Assembly: GCA_029204225.1 (NCBI GenBank)
Contig: CM055095.1
Coordinates: 66,011,248-66,075,247, forward strand
Length of the DNA: 64,000 nucleotides
Origin: Diphasiastrum complanatum
Lineage: Eukaryota > Streptophyta > Lycopodiopsida > Lycopodiales > Lycopodiaceae
Reading direction: 5' to 3'
The translations under genes were made by a program, and so were the position numbers. Below are positions 32,110-43,299 of the stretch, piece by piece. Position 1 is the stretch's first letter; every line of letters begins with the position of its first letter. The notes below the pieces were generated by a model. The model searched no databases. It was not told where the DNA came from and saw only the letters and a program-made list of their open reading frames with translations.

Positions 32110-34392
32110 GATGGGATTAAGATGGACCCAAATAAGGTTAAAGCCATACTCAGTTGGCTGAGACCTCAGAATATTTTGGAACTTCAGATCTTTCTTGGTC
32201 TGGCGGGATATTACAGACGATTTGTCAAAGAATATGCTCAGATAGCAGTTCCTATGACAAATCTCCTTATGGGGAAGGGAAAGGAGTTCATTTGGGAGTC
32301 CGCACAGCAGGAGAGCTTTGATGCTCTCAAAACAGCCTTAGCTACAGCACCAGTTTTAAAAGTCGTCGACCCCAATCAGCCATTTGTGGTCGAAACAGAT
32401 GCTAGTGACTTTGCAGTAGGTGCTGTGCTAACTCAGGGTGGACGACCAGTTGCGTTCGAGAGTAAAAACCTCGAGCCAGCTCAGACTAGGTACAGTGCCT
32501 ATGAAAAGGAACTCTTTTCTATAGTCCATGCCCTTAAGACTTGGAGGCATTATGTGTATGGTGCCAACTTTGAGGTCCTGACAGACCATGAGAGCCTCAG
32601 ATACCTTTGCAATCAACCTGAGCTTAGAGGTCGGAAAGCTCGTTGGGCAGAGTTGATGCAAGAGTTTGACATGTCTATCAGATATAGACGTGGAAAATTC
32701 AATACAGTAGCAGATGCCCTTAGCAGAATGCCTATGATAAACGAGCTGAGTTTTACTCAGATTCGTAATGAGTTACTCGAGTCCTTGAGAGGGAAATGCC
32801 AGCATGATGCATTCTTCTCTATTATTTGGAACTCAGTCCAGAGCAGACAGTTACAGACTCCAGAACCAGTTCCCGGGGCTGGTGCCAGTTCATCCAAGAA
32901 TACGGCAGCTTCCGTTGAGGATGATGATGAGTCCGAGTATACGTCGTCAGATGACGTTGAGGATTCTGAGCCTGTATTACTCAAGCAAACCCCAGTGGTT
33001 GAGGGTCAGTTGACTCAAGGATTCAAATGGAAACAGTATTCCATTCAGGATGAGTACTTGCTCTATAGAGATAGAGTATGTGTCCCCAATTCAGAGGATT
33101 ATAGGCAGCAGGTCCTATATGAATGTCATGACAATCCTAGCGGGGGACATCCAGGCATACAGAAGACCTATGAGCTTCTTCGTAGGCAATTTTTCTGGCC
33201 CAGTATGAAAAAGGACGTCCACCAGTATGTAACCAATTGCCAGAAATGTCAAGTAAATAAAGCAAAGCGTTTAAAGGCAGGAGGGTTGTTGCATCCCTTA
33301 GAAATACCAGCTGGTAAATGGGAGTGTATCTCCATGGATTTTATAGTAGGCCTGCCTAAAACCCAAAAGGGTAATGACGCTATATGGGTCACAGTTGACC
33401 GTCTGACCAAAATGGCTCATTTCATTCCGAGCAAAACAACCGTTAGAGCTCTAGAGTTAGCGAGGTTGTTTGTAGACGGGCTATTTAAATTGTACGGTCT
33501 ACCTTCCGGCATAGTCAGCGACCGGGACAGTAAGTTTACTGGAAATTTTTGGAGGGCAGTATTCCATCATCTCCATACTAAACTTAATATGAGTACCACC
33601 GACCATCCACAGACGGACGGTCAAACAGAAAGGGTAAATCAAGTGCTGGAGGATATGCTTCGTGCATACGTCAGCAAGAAGCAAACTAATTGGGAGGAGT
33701 ATCTCTCGATATTAGAGTTTGCTTACAACAGTACCAAACATTCAGCTACGGGATACAGCCCATTTATGCTGATGTACGGTTTTCAGCCACGCTCATCCAC
33801 AGCTGTAGGGTTTAAACAAGAAAAAGTTGAAGCAGCCAGAAACTTTTTAGAGGACCTAAACCAGATGATAGAACATGCTAAGCGTAGCATTAGACAGTCC
33901 CAAGATCGAGCCAGGCATTATGCAGATCCACACAGACGGGATGTGCAGTTCTCCACTGGTGAGAAAGTCTACTTGAGAGTCCCAGTTGACTCTAAAACCC
34001 TCAAATCAGGAGTGTGTGCTAAGTTGTCTCCAAGGTATTGTGGTCCCTTTACCATCAGTAGGAGACTAGGCGAGGTCACCTATGAACTAGAACTCCCACA
34101 CAGCAGTAAGGTTTTTCCAGTCTTTCATGTAAGTCAATTACGAAAAGCCTTAACCAGATCAAACAATCTGGTAGGGGACAGTGTTCTAGTTCTCCCATTG
34201 GATCCTCAACAACCTCCACATGAACCAGAGGAGATTCTTGATAGTAGAGAGACGCAGACTCGTCATACTCTGTACCGAGAATATTTGGTTAACTGGAATG
34301 ATCAGCCTGTTGAGAATGCCACTTGGGAAAGAGGCAGCGTCCTTCGCAAGATTTTTCCAGACTTTGTCGTAGAGGACCAAGACGGTTCTTAA
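32110..34392 (+). CDS. pol: RNase H, integrase and chromodomain of element E
   Basis: A 756-codon frame from the in-frame ATG at 32122. Residues about 1-60 finish RT ([20 protein letters not shown]). RNase H follows: [56 protein letters not shown]. Integrase has the zinc region [10 protein letters not shown]...NCQKCQ, then catalytic D406 (SMDFIVGLP), D467 ([10 protein letters not shown]) and E503 (DGQTERVNQ), the D-E spacing being 35 residues. [16 protein letters not shown] and the C-terminal [14 protein letters not shown] follow. A chromodomain-like tail ([20 protein letters not shown], about 700-740) may direct insertion to marked chromatin. The stop at 34390 overlaps the polypurine tract. 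Confidence 0.92.
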   Translation, partial: DGIKMDPNKVKAILSWLRPQNILELQIFLGLAGYYRRFVKEYAQIAVPMTNLLMGKGKEFIWESAQQESFDALKTALATAPVLKVVDPNQPFVVETDASDFAVGAVLTQGGRPVAFESKNLEPAQTRYSAYEKELFSIVHALKTWRHYVYGANFEVLTDHESLRYLCNQPELRGRKARWAELMQEFDMSIRYRRGKFNTVADALSRMPMINELSFTQIRNELLESLRGKCQHDAFFSIIWNSVQSRQLQTPEPVPGAGASSSKNTAASVEDDDESEYTSSDDVEDSEPVLLKQTPVVEGQLTQGFKWKQYSIQDEYLLYRDRVCVPNSEDYRQQVLYECHDNPSGGHPGIQKTYELLRRQFFWPSMKKDVHQYVTNCQKCQVNKAKRLKAGGLLHPLEIPAGKWECISMDFIVGLPKTQKGNDAIWVTVDRLTKMAHFIPSKTTVRALELARLFVDGLFKLYGLPSGIVSDRDSKFTGNFWRAVFHHLHTKLNMSTTDHPQTDGQTERVNQVLEDMLRAYVSKKQTNWEEYLSILEFAYNSTKHSATGYSPFMLMYGFQPRSSTAVGFKQEKVEAARNFLEDLNQMIEHAKRSIRQSQDRARHYADPHRRDVQFSTGEKVYLRVPVDSKTLKSGVCAKLSPRYCGPFTISRRLGEVTYELELPHSSKVFPVFHVSQLRKALTRSNNLVGDSVLVLPLDPQQPPHEPEEILDSRETQTRHTLYREYLVNWNDQPVENATWERGSVLRKIFPDFVVEDQDGS

Positions 34393-34403
34393 GGGGGAGG
34401 GAG
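34391..34403 (+). promoter_or_regulatory. Polypurine tract of element E
   Basis: AAGGGGGAGGGAG directly precedes the 3' LTR. Its first two bases belong to the pol stop codon TAA. Confidence 0.9.
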
Positions 34404-34759
34404 TGTTACGAGCTCGTAACCAGTGCCGAACCCTAGAGAACACAGATAGGTCAGATACCACAGTCAGGGTCGTGTCCAACGTACATGACCAACAGGCAAG
34501 ACAGTGTGAGTAGTGTGCCCCAGCACGGTCCATAGCCATGGCGGGCCTAACACAGCCTAGGGACCCTGTCAGCAGGATAGGGCCCCAGTTGAGTCCCGAC
34601 GTGCAGTCGGCCACGTCAGTGCCACGTGGCCGACACTTGGCAGTAGCATGCTACCAGTCCTCACACTGGGCTAGGAGGGGCTTACTCTATATCAGGGAGT
34701 AGGCAAGGTTGGGTGGATCAGTTAGTGTTTGCCCTATTGTGGTGTTAGGATCTATTACA
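34404..34759 (+). repeat. 3' LTR of element E
   Basis: 356 bp, nearly identical to 28356-28713. Followed by the second CCACG. Confidence 0.95.
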
Positions 34760-34936
34760 CCACGGTACCATATCGGTCGGCGGTACCAAAAAAAAAAAAT
34801 TTAAAAAAAAATTCTGCGAAAATAACACGAGAAATTTTTTTTTTTTTTTTTTTATATTATGGTACCACCCTGGTACCGCGGATCCCAGGGCGGTACCGTA
34901 CCGGCGGTACCATACCAGCAGTACCACGGGGTACCA

Positions 34937-34939
<3 letters not shown>
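34760..34939 (+). mobile_element. Right part of short hAT element J
   Basis: Resumes after the CCACG duplication of E with GTACCATATCGGTCGGCG, an A/T-rich centre with a 17-18 bp T run, then GGTACCGCGGATCCCAGG and CAGTACCACGGGGTACCATGA at 34939. The right end closely resembles those of G (38839) and I (28275). Confidence 0.7.

Positions 34940-34987
<48 letters not shown>
34940..34987. repeat. TA microsatellite between J and G
   Basis: 48 bp of pure TA bounded exactly by hAT termini on both sides. Confidence 0.95.
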
Positions 34988-34990
<3 letters not shown>

Positions 34991-35361
34991 TAGGTCCCGC
35001 GGTACTGGGTACCGCGGATGCCGGTACCGCAGGACAATATTGGTACCACGATACCATGTTGGTACCGCGGTACCACAATATAATATATTATTTAATATGT
35101 AATATTTTTTTAAATTTTTTTTAACCTAAAACTACCCGCCCCCCTCGCATTTCATCTCAAATTTTTTTGCGCCCTCCTCCGCCCTGCCATCGCTGTTGTT
35201 TTTGCCTACCTGCCTTCTGATTCCTTGCATCGCCTTTCGCCCACGCAACGCCCTACCTTGTATCTGACTTGCTTCGCCCTGCCTTCGCCCATTTTCAGCG
35301 TCTCTCCAACAGTGAACCCTGCTGTTTTTTTTCCAGCAATCCATCCCTCATTTCATCTGCA

Positions 35362-38357
35362 ATGGTGCAATCCGACCTTTCCGGTCTGTGGGACGAGGTA
35401 GACATTGTCAGGCGGGTTGTCGACAAGGCCAACAAGACTGGTCAGAAGATCGTGCGCTGCCGATACTGTCTTGTCGAGTTTGCTGCATCCCTCACTCGCC
35501 TTAAAGGCCATCTGCTCGGTGCACGCGCCAAAAATGGTGCCACCTTGAATGCTACCCCTTGTGGCAACATGACCGTCCCCGACAGGCAGCGACTACTGGA
35601 CACCTACGGGCCGCGGCTCGTGCCATGGGAGAACACCATTTCAGAGGGCATTCTCCGATTTTGCACCGCTCCTTATGTGGCTGACCCAGAGTTGCTGCCT
35701 GCTTGGCTGGCACCCACGAGGAGAGGGAGTGCATCCTCCTCCGGTCCCTTTGCCCCTCATCCCCCTCAGACAGTTCTGCCTCACGCACCCCCATCTGCTC
35801 AGATTCCGGTGGATCCCGCCCCATCGTGTCCGCCAGTTGCCACTGCGGTTCCACCACCACCCACTGTTGCTCGCACTCCCCCAGTCTACGACTTTCTCAT
35901 GGACTCTCCGCCACCCGAGCAGGCCCAGGATGCTACTACTGGGGCCTTCGAGGATGTGAAAGAGATCCCTTCTTCCTTCCCTTCCCATCCGGATGACCTC
36001 CTCAGCCAGCAGTTTTCGTACCCCATGCCAGATGTTGCCCCTCCACCAGTGCACCCAACATATGCTGCTGCACCCATCCCTGCCAATGCATCCCACTCTC
36101 CCCATTCCACGTCTACAGCCGATGCATCCACTAGTGCCCAGCCTGTCGCGTCATCGTCCATTCCCATCACGGTTGGTGCACCATGCTGGAGGTCCACCAC
36201 CCATCGCCCACCAGGGAGAGCCCTTGTGCAGCAGACCATTCGCATCGCGCATCAGCCGCACATGGACAGAGAGGCCACACAGGCCGTGGCCAGTCTGATT
36301 TACGAGCTGAACCTGCCCTTTGCCATCACCGACTCTGAGCCCTTCAGAAGGGCCTTCCGCCTTGCACAATCTGTCAGCCCTAGCTGGAGAGTCCCTAGTT
36401 CAGAGGTTGTCCGCACACACATGCTGAGGGATAGGGTTGAGTCCTTGTCTAGAGAGATGGAGCCTCTGCGTCGGCACTGGGCCACTTACGGTTGCAGCAT
36501 CATGTCCGATGGCTGGACTGATGTCAGGAGGAGGCCGATCCTCAACATACTGGTCTCCAGCTGCATGGGCACACAGTTTTTGAGGGCAGTGGATTGCAGC
36601 AGGGGGAAGAGAGTCATATCTGCAGAGTTCATGTTTGATGTCATCAGGTCTTCCATCCTAGCCATAGGCCCACAGCATGTCGTCACGGTGGTGACGGACA
36701 ATGCCACGAATTGCATTCAGATGGGTGTACTGCTAGAGGCCGAGTTCCCTCATATTGTTCACACCCCCTGTGCAGCCCACGGCATAGACCTTCTGATTGG
36801 GGACATTAAAGCACTTCCCTGGGTTAGAGCCATCGTCCAGGAGGCCCTCCTCCTGGTGACTTTTGTCACCAGAAAGAGGCGTGTTCTTGCCATGTTCCGG
36901 GTGTTCAGCCATCTGGACCTCCGTAAGCCAGCCCCCACACGCTTTGCATTCGACTTGGTGGTCATCGACCGTTTGATCAGGTGCAGGGCCCAGCTTCTAC
37001 AGATGGTTGCCAGTGATCTTTGGGGTGCCAGTACGTTTCCGCACACTGAGGATGGGGAGCACTTTTCTTCCACGGTGAGGGGAGACCAGTTCTGGAGGGA
37101 TGCACAGACATTGTCAGGACTGCTTCGACCACTCTACATTGTGCTCCGCATGGCTGACAGCGAGGGGTCGACACTTGGACTGGTGTATGAGCTCATGCAC
37201 CGGATTGGAGAGTTCCTGCAGCTGCCCATCTTGCAGCCAGAGAGGTAAGCGGTACAGTGTTGTAATTGACCTTTATCTTTTCACTACTTGCTAGTTTGTT
37301 TTTCTGTCAATGCTAAGTTTTTTCGTAATGCCCTAAACCACATGCCCCTCACCTGCAGGATGACAGAGCTGAAGTTCATCTGGGAGACGCGGTGGAACTA
37401 CTTCCACAGGAGTATCCACAGCGTTGCACACATATTGCATCCCCTCTTCCTCTCTCCGACACAGATCGCAGACAGGGAGCTCGAGGTTGATTGGCTTCAG
37501 TACATTCACAGAGTGGGTCCACACATGGGTTTGAATCTTATCAGGCTCATGGAGGAGCTCGCTGCATTTCGTTTCGGCATGGGCACATTCAGCCACCCGG
37601 CTGCCCAGGATCCAGAGAGGAGGCAGCTACCCATTACCTGGTGGACCATGTTCGGTAGCACATACCCATCTATACAGCGTCTTGCACTGCGTGTCCTTTC
37701 TCAAGTATGCATCTCATTTTATCCTCCATTTTTGTGTTTCGTTGAAGTTCCACCTCTGCCACAATGTGCTGAAGTATTTCAATGCACGCACCACAGGACT
37801 GTGCTGCCTTCGTGTGTGAGCGTAATTGGAGCACATGGGCACTCATTTACACGAGGAGAAGAAACCGGTTGTCAGTGAGTCAGTTGGAGCGGTTGGTGTT
37901 CTGTAGCACCAACGCACGTCTCGCCAAGAGACTTCCGACCATTACGAGAGCATTGCAGGTGATAAGCTAATCTTTCATAGCATGTTGGTTGACTCCTAGT
38001 ATGTTGGTTTCATTCCTTGATAGAGTTGTCTCCCTGACATGCAAATTTTAAACCTTGCAGACGAAGATATCTAATTTGGAGTGCCAGGTTGACTTGCCTA
38101 CAGACAGCACCCATCCCATGCCTGTAGATATCTTCCTCAAGCTTCCTCCTAGCTTCGCCCTCGGGCTTCGGTGGTATGCGCTCTGCCATCTCGATCGACC
38201 TTCTCCTCACAGCACCCTGGTCCTTGAACACCCTCTCACAGCACCCTGGCTCTCAAACAGCCTCTCACAGCCTGTCACCTGCTCTCGCTTGCTCTCTCAC
38301 TGTCTATCACTAGCTCTCTCACAGCCTCTGAAAATGCCGACCACAATGGCATTGTGA
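35362..38357 (+). CDS. hAT transposase of element G (BED, DUF659, hAT dimerisation)
   Basis: Start ATG at 35362 (MVQSDLSGLWDEVD). Exons 35362-37244, 37359-37704, 37797-37958 and 38061-38357, introns GT-AG, total 896 codons with stop. BED-type finger at residues about 34-70 (RCRYCLVEFAASLTRLKGHL). A Pro/Ser-rich spacer (about 120-300). DUF659/RNase H-like core with SDGWTD (Asp383), TDNATN (Asp446) and CAAH (His473), then RWNYFHRSIHSVAHILHPLF. C-terminal dimerisation domain, residues 720-797: ITWWTMFGSTYPSIQRLALR, CERNWS, RRNRLSVSQLERLVF. It would bind the element ends and cut and paste it. If intron 3 is retained, the protein ends VIS at 37970. The last exon is low-complexity and its coding status is doubtful. 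Confidence 0.8.
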
Positions 38358-38740
38358 GTGCCTATTTATCCCCACAGCCTGATCGGCCATGTGGATCCCC
38401 ATCATCCCTCCATGTGCCTCTGTACCTGCCCCCATGTGATGCTCCCCCCTGTGTTGGTCTCCCATTGGGCCCATGGTTTGCTCACCCACAATGCCCATGT
38501 GCCTCTGTACTTGCCCCCATGTGATGCTACCCCCCTGTGTTGGTCTCCCATTGGCCCCTCGGTCTGCTCACTCGCAGTGCCCATGTGCCACTGCAACAGT
38601 CCCCTGCATCATGTACTGTAACCTCTTTTTTTACACCTAGAACCCCCTTTTTTTACTTTTTTTTGTCCTTTTTTGGTAGTTAATATGCAAAAAAAAATTA
38701 TTAAAAATATATTAAAAAATAAAAAAATATAAAAAATGGT
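38358..38740 (+). repeat. 3' untranslated part of G with ~95-bp tandem repeat
   Basis: Two imperfect copies of a unit beginning CATGTGCCTCTGTACCTGCC (about 38410-38505 and 38506-38595). Element I carries one copy at 27960-28060. An A/T-rich segment follows before the right subterminal palindromes. Confidence 0.7.
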
Positions 38741-38839
38741 ACCGCCCTAGTACCGCGGATCCCAGGGTGGTACCGTACCGGCGGTACCACTGATATGGTA
38801 CCGGCGGTACCATACCAACGGTACCACGAGGTACTATGA

Positions 38840-38863
38840 TATATATATATATATATATGTTAT
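38840..38863. repeat. TA microsatellite between G and H
   Basis: About 20 bp of TA following the right end of G, then GTTATA. Confidence 0.9.
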
Positions 38864-39119
38864 ATCATACATGAGGGTCAGCCGTCTGGCGTCTGCGTCC
38901 AACGCCCGGACCCGGACGCATCTGACCCCCGGACGCGGGGTTGGATGCGTCCTATTTTTTTTTTCTATTTTTTTTTGGACCCCCGGACGCGTTATTTAAT
39001 TTTATTTTTTTTAAAAAAAACCAGAAGGGCGCGCGCGGGCAGCGGAACAGTCCGCAGAAGCCCAAGAGATAGCGAGAGAGGAGAGAAAGAGGGCGGGAGA
39101 GAGAGCTATGGTGAGTGAG

Positions 39120-39382
39120 GGAGAGAGAGTGTGTGTGCATTTGGGTGGGTTATGGTGTGTGTGTGTGTGTGTGTGTGGGTTAGTTGATTTGTGTATGCAT
39201 CTGTGTGTGTGTGGTGATTTGTGTGTGTGAGAGAGAGAGAGAGAGAGAGGAAGAGACAGAGAGTGTGAAGAGAGAGAGAGAGGATTTTTGTGTGTGTGTG
39301 TGCGCGCGCGCGCGTGTACGAGACATGGTGTGTGTGTGTGAGTTTAGGGTTTAAGGTATGCATGCTTGGGTTTGGGGTTTAG

Positions 39383-39427
<45 letters not shown>

Positions 39428-39483
39428 TTAGATTTGCGTGCTTGTGTGTGTGTTTGAGAGAGAGTGAGAGAGAGAGAGAGAGA
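39120..39483. repeat. GT and GA microsatellite cluster
   Basis: Alternating tracts of GT, GA and GCGCGC (for example 39298-39315 and 39383-39424), immediately upstream of the H transposase ATG. Frames across it are repeat artefacts. Confidence 0.9.
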
Positions 39484-39484
39484 G

Positions 39485-42171
39485 ATGGCCACTCGTCCCA
39501 TTTGGGATGAGGTGGAGTTGATGCCCGACAAAAAATGGCATTGCCCTTTTTATCGAAAGCAGTTCACAGGGAACGCCTCTCGGGTTCGAGCACATTTGGG
39601 GGGGTTGCGAGTCCGACCCACAAGGGGACGCTACGGGATCGGCGTTTGTATGGTCATCCCCTCTGCGGAGAGGGCTCGCATTCTCGAGGCATATGCTGAG
39701 CCAATTGCTGAGGCCGACGAGCCATCCACAAATGCCACGGACTCTGTTTCCACTGGTGCACCCACTGCCACCGCCCCTGCCACTGGTACACCCACCGCCA
39801 CCGCCCCCACCCCCGCCGCCGCATCAGCACCCGCCACCGCCTCCGCCTCCGCCTCCGGCACAGCCACCCCCACCCCCTCTGCCAATACTCCCCATGGATC
39901 CACAGCCTCCACTGCTGCACCTACGCCTGTGCCACCACCTTCAGCTTTGCACGGTCCGTCCGCATCCTCCACTTCCGCACCTACACCTATGCCACCACCT
40001 CCAGATCTACATTGTCCATCCGCATCCTCCCAGCCATCCACATCCCGAGGCACCAGACAAATGTCCATGCCAGGATCTTTCAGAGAGGGGCAGCACAAAG
40101 AGGCCACCAAGACCATAGCACAGATGTTCTATGACCTGAACCTCCCTTTTATCATGGCATCATCCCGCATCTTTCGAAAGGCTCTCAAAAGTTGCAATCT
40201 GCGGGCCCCTCTACACACCACCCACAGCCGACGCACTTCGCGGCCCTTTGCTCCAGGAGCGGGTTGCATCCGTCAGAGAGAGACAAGTCGCACTGCAGGA
40301 GGCTTGGGATAGATGCAGTTGCTCCATCATGGTTGATTGGTGGAATGATCGTCGTAAACGTCCACTCATCAACGTGATTGTTTCTAGTTGTTTCGATTCC
40401 ATGTTCCTGCGCAGCATCGACGCCTCCGAGGCAAGGAGAGTGCATACGGCCGAGGACATTTACGGCATCATCCGCGCAGCGATAGAGGAGGTCGGGCCAC
40501 AACGCATTGTCCAGGTATATTTTCTTTCATTAGTTGCTTGGTCATTTACTGCTTAATGTTGATACAAAAGTTTTGCATAGTTTTTGATTGATTGCAATGT
40601 GTTTCCAAGCTATGAACTATTCGTATGAACTAATCGCGAAAGGTTGTGACGAACAATGCGTCCAACTGCCGCGGTATGGGGGAGCTTCTTATGGCAAAGC
40701 ACCCCTCCATTGTGTGGACTCCATGTGCCGCACACTCACTGGACCTCCTCCTACATTCCATCGGGCGCCTGCCTTGGGTCAGTGAGATTCTCACGAGGGC
40801 ACTTGAGGTTGTAGACTTCGTCACACGCAAGCGCCGCACCACTGCCCTTTTTCGCACATTCAGTAGGTAAGATGCTACTTATTTTTTGGCTCGTTCAAGA
40901 TGCTTCTTTATTTTTGGCTCGTTTCATGTGTGCCTCTCATTCCGTTTGTCAATGCAGGCTCGACTTGAAGAAGCCCGCTCGCACCCGCTTCGCCTTCCAG
41001 TTCATCATGCTTGAGCGGCTACACAAGCTCAAGGGTGATTTGCGGCGCATGGCTACTTTTGCAGAGTTCACAACCATGGTGTCCACGACCCCAGAGGGCT
41101 TGGCCTTCCACGAGATCCTCTTCATGGAGCTTTTCTGGGTTGATATGCAGCAACTGATGGACGTCATGCGCCCCATCTACTCTGTTCTGAGGCTCGTTGA
41201 TCACGAGGGGTGCACGATGGGCATCATATACGAGTTCCTGGACTGCATAGGCAAGTCAATTGTTGCCTCCATATGGTATGGTCCACAGGTTGGAGCCTAT
41301 TCGGCGGTTGTGACGGCGACGATGGGATAAGTTTCACCGGCCCATTCACAGTGTGGCCCACATATTGCATCCGTTGTTTCAGAGCGAGAGGCAGTACGAC
41401 GATGCAGAGCTGCGTGCAGACTGGTTCTCATACATCCGCCTCCTCAGCAGCGACACTGGTATCTGCAGCAGGCTCGAGGAGCAGAGGCTCAGTTACAGGT
41501 AAAGTCTTGCTCTGTCGTTTGCTTTCGTTCGCTCAATTTCCCTGCGCGGGCTCAAGTGTACTCATGCACATCGCTGCTCAATTTTAGGCATTGTCTAGGG
41601 CTGTTCGGCGAGGACCTTGCACGTGTCCGAGAGAACAGGCTCTTGCCTGTATCATGGTGGGAGGGCTACGGCGCTGGACAGCCAGACCTGAGGACGCTCG
41701 CGTTCCGAGTCCTTTCACAGGTATGTTATCTAATCTCATTCATCCAACCAGTTTCCGCATTGTCTCTACAAGGTCGGTACTCACTCGAGTGGTTGCCAAT
41801 TAATGCAGGATTGTTCTGCTTGCGTGTGCGAGCGGAACTGGTCAGCGTTCAGCCTTGTTCACACGAACAGGCGGAACCGTCTGACAACTGAGCGATGCAA
41901 TGACTTGGTGTACTGCAACACCAACACCAGGGTGGTTCGACGCATCACGGACAGCATGAGAGCAGGAGGCGTAGGCTCCCTACTGTTGCAAGTATATGTC
42001 TCTGCTCTATCGTTTGCTTTCATATTAGTTTAAGACATTCAGTTTAATGCCCTCACGGTTGCTTCGGCTATTCTCACGAATGATTGACTTGTGCAGGTCA
42101 ATCCCGATGATTGCCTGGTTGCAGCAGCCGATCATGAGGCAGAGCCAGAGGTTGATCCTAATAAGACATAG
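39485..42171 (+). pseudogene. hAT transposase of element H
   Basis: The ATG at 39485 (MATRPIWDEVELMPDKKW) lies just after a GA repeat. The BED-like finger reads HCPFYRKQFTGNASRVRAHL, with Tyr for the second Cys. Then comes a Thr/Ala/Pro-rich spacer, a frame change near 40210, RCSCSIMVDWWNDRRKRPLI (G: SIMSDGWTD), and TNNASN/CAAHSLDLLL. Introns deduced with GT-AG: 40515-40642, 40867-40957, 41499-41587, 41721-41808, 41992-42096. WDKFHRPIHSVAHILHPLF near 41329 requires a frame change and a stop upstream. The end is CERNWSAFSLVHTNRRNRL, CNTNTRV, then NPDDCLVAAADHEAEPEVD and a stop at 42171. Domain order as in G, but inactive by frameshift. Confidence 0.75.
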
Positions 42172-42592
42172 TAATGTGTAGGTCCCTGTCTTGAGAGCTT
42201 GTCTGCCTTCTGGTGAGCATTCATTTCTCCCAGAAACTTGTGGTCCTGAGAGATTGTCACTCTTCTGGTGAGCGTTCACCTCTCCCAAATCCTCTGGTGA
42301 ACATTCACTTCTTCGAGACAATCATGGGCCATGGTTGGGTTTGTTGCAAATTTTTCTAGGTACCTTTTTGTTTTTTTTTAATAGGAGGGGGCAGGTGGGT
42401 GCCAGACACCCTCTGATAATTAATCCCGGGGGGGGGGGGGGCAGGGGTGGTAGGGGGAGGACGATTGTTTTTATTTCGTTTTGGGGATGTGGGACAGTGA
42501 GAGGAGGGGCCTGTAAATTACATGAACCGTAACACGGTTCATGAACCGTGGTAAGGTTCACTCCACGGTTCTTGGAACCATGGGTTCTATGA
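42172..42592 (+). other. 3' untranslated region and right end of H
   Basis: Three imperfect copies of CTGGTGAGCATTCATTTCTC-like words at about 42209, 42259 and 42291. A run of about 15 G near 42428-42441, then ACGGTTC/GAACCGT palindromes leading to the terminus. Confidence 0.55.
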
Positions 42593-42601
42593 TATATATA
42601 T

Positions 42602-42872
42602 ACCGTAGTTGCATGCCACGTTCCAAATTAGGGTTTCCCGGAATGTGCACCTGAAATTTCTTTTTTTTTTTTATTTTTTCTAGAAAAAACAAAATTTTTA
42701 CTGTTGTTTTGAGTATCTTTTAGTGTAAATTTATTTAGGCAGTATGTAAAATTTTTCGGCATTGCTAAAACGGGTTCCTTTTAATGTATTAACTAATTTT
42801 CCAAAAAAAACAAATTTTAAAAAGCGTTCCAGAACGCTACCCCCTCGGAACACGTTCCCAATGCATCTATGA
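42602..42872. mobile_element. MITE-like element Q1
   Basis: Left CCGTAGTTGCATGCCACG; right end inverted TCATAGATGCATTGGGAACG. Flanked by TATATATA on the left and TATATACA on the right. GGAAC/GTTCC words near both ends. 271 bp, noncoding, T-rich centre. The terminus TCATAGNTGCA is shared with the element at 46798. Confidence 0.55.
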
Positions 42873-42883
42873 TATATACATAT

Positions 42884-43209
42884 TATAGATGCAACAACAA
42901 TTTGTTGTCCGCAATTTGATCAGCAAACCGAATTGCAAGCCACGAATCGTTGAGGGATTGCGATTCACAATTCACTGGTTATTTTTTTTTTTGGAAAAAA
43001 TTGCATACAATATGGGTATCAGGAGAGAGAAAAATGAGAGGATCATGATTACATGGGCTTCTAGTCGTTTCAGAACCCGCCTTCACTTGGCTAAAATCTT
43101 CATTCACTGATTTCGCTCACCACAGAACTCGAATGCCACATCCACTGTGTGCACCACCTCCAACACGACGAGTAGATAGCCGTCGATTGCTCATACGCCC
43201 ATATCCGCC

Positions 43210-43299
<90 letters not shown>

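Larger units (their letters stand above)
28356..34759 (+). mobile_element. Nearly intact chromovirus (Ty3/gypsy) element E
   Basis: LTRs 28356-28713 (358 bp) and 34404-34759 (356 bp), primer-binding site, gag-pol, polypurine tract, and 5-bp target duplication CCACG (28351-28355 and 34760-34764). The LTRs differ by 6 substitutions and 2 one-base indels by my count, so it is the youngest retroelement here. Coding is disturbed by a frame change near 31040, another near 31551, and one TAA at 32107. The chromodomain at the integrase end and domain order place it in the plant chromoviruses, perhaps Tekay-like. Confidence 0.95.
34988..38839 (+). mobile_element. hAT element G (possibly autonomous)
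   Basis: Left end TCATAGGTCCCGCGGTAC at 34988; right end, read inverted, TCATAGTACCTCGTGGTACC at 38839. Both subterminal regions are full of GGTACCGCGG-type palindromes. TA tracts flank both sides (TATATATA adjacent on each), consistent with 8-bp hAT duplications but uninformative because of the repeat. Encodes a four-exon transposase without internal stops. Confidence 0.8.
38864..42592 (+). mobile_element. hAT element H (diverged)
   Basis: The right end at 42592, read inverted, is TCATAGAACCCATGGTTCC, matching the 5' terminus of F. The left end is less clear: sequence after the TA tract starts ATCATACATGAGGGTCAGCC and is rich in GGACGC like element K, so the left edge may belong to a K-type element. 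GT and GA microsatellites fill 39120-39483. The coding part spans 39485-42171. Confidence 0.65.

Noticed and set aside
28356-34759. Endogenous pararetrovirus as source of the RT genes
   Set aside because: Integrase, chromodomain, LTRs and target duplications show LTR retrotransposons; no movement or coat protein was seen.
35552-36105. Minus-strand open frames opposite the G transposase
   Set aside because: Shadow frames of the GC-rich, proline-rich region of the plus-strand transposase; same for 39631-40116 opposite H.
38358-38600. Repeats as a CRISPR-like array
   Set aside because: Two imperfect units of about 95 bp in a transposon tail in a plant genome; no regular short repeats and spacers.
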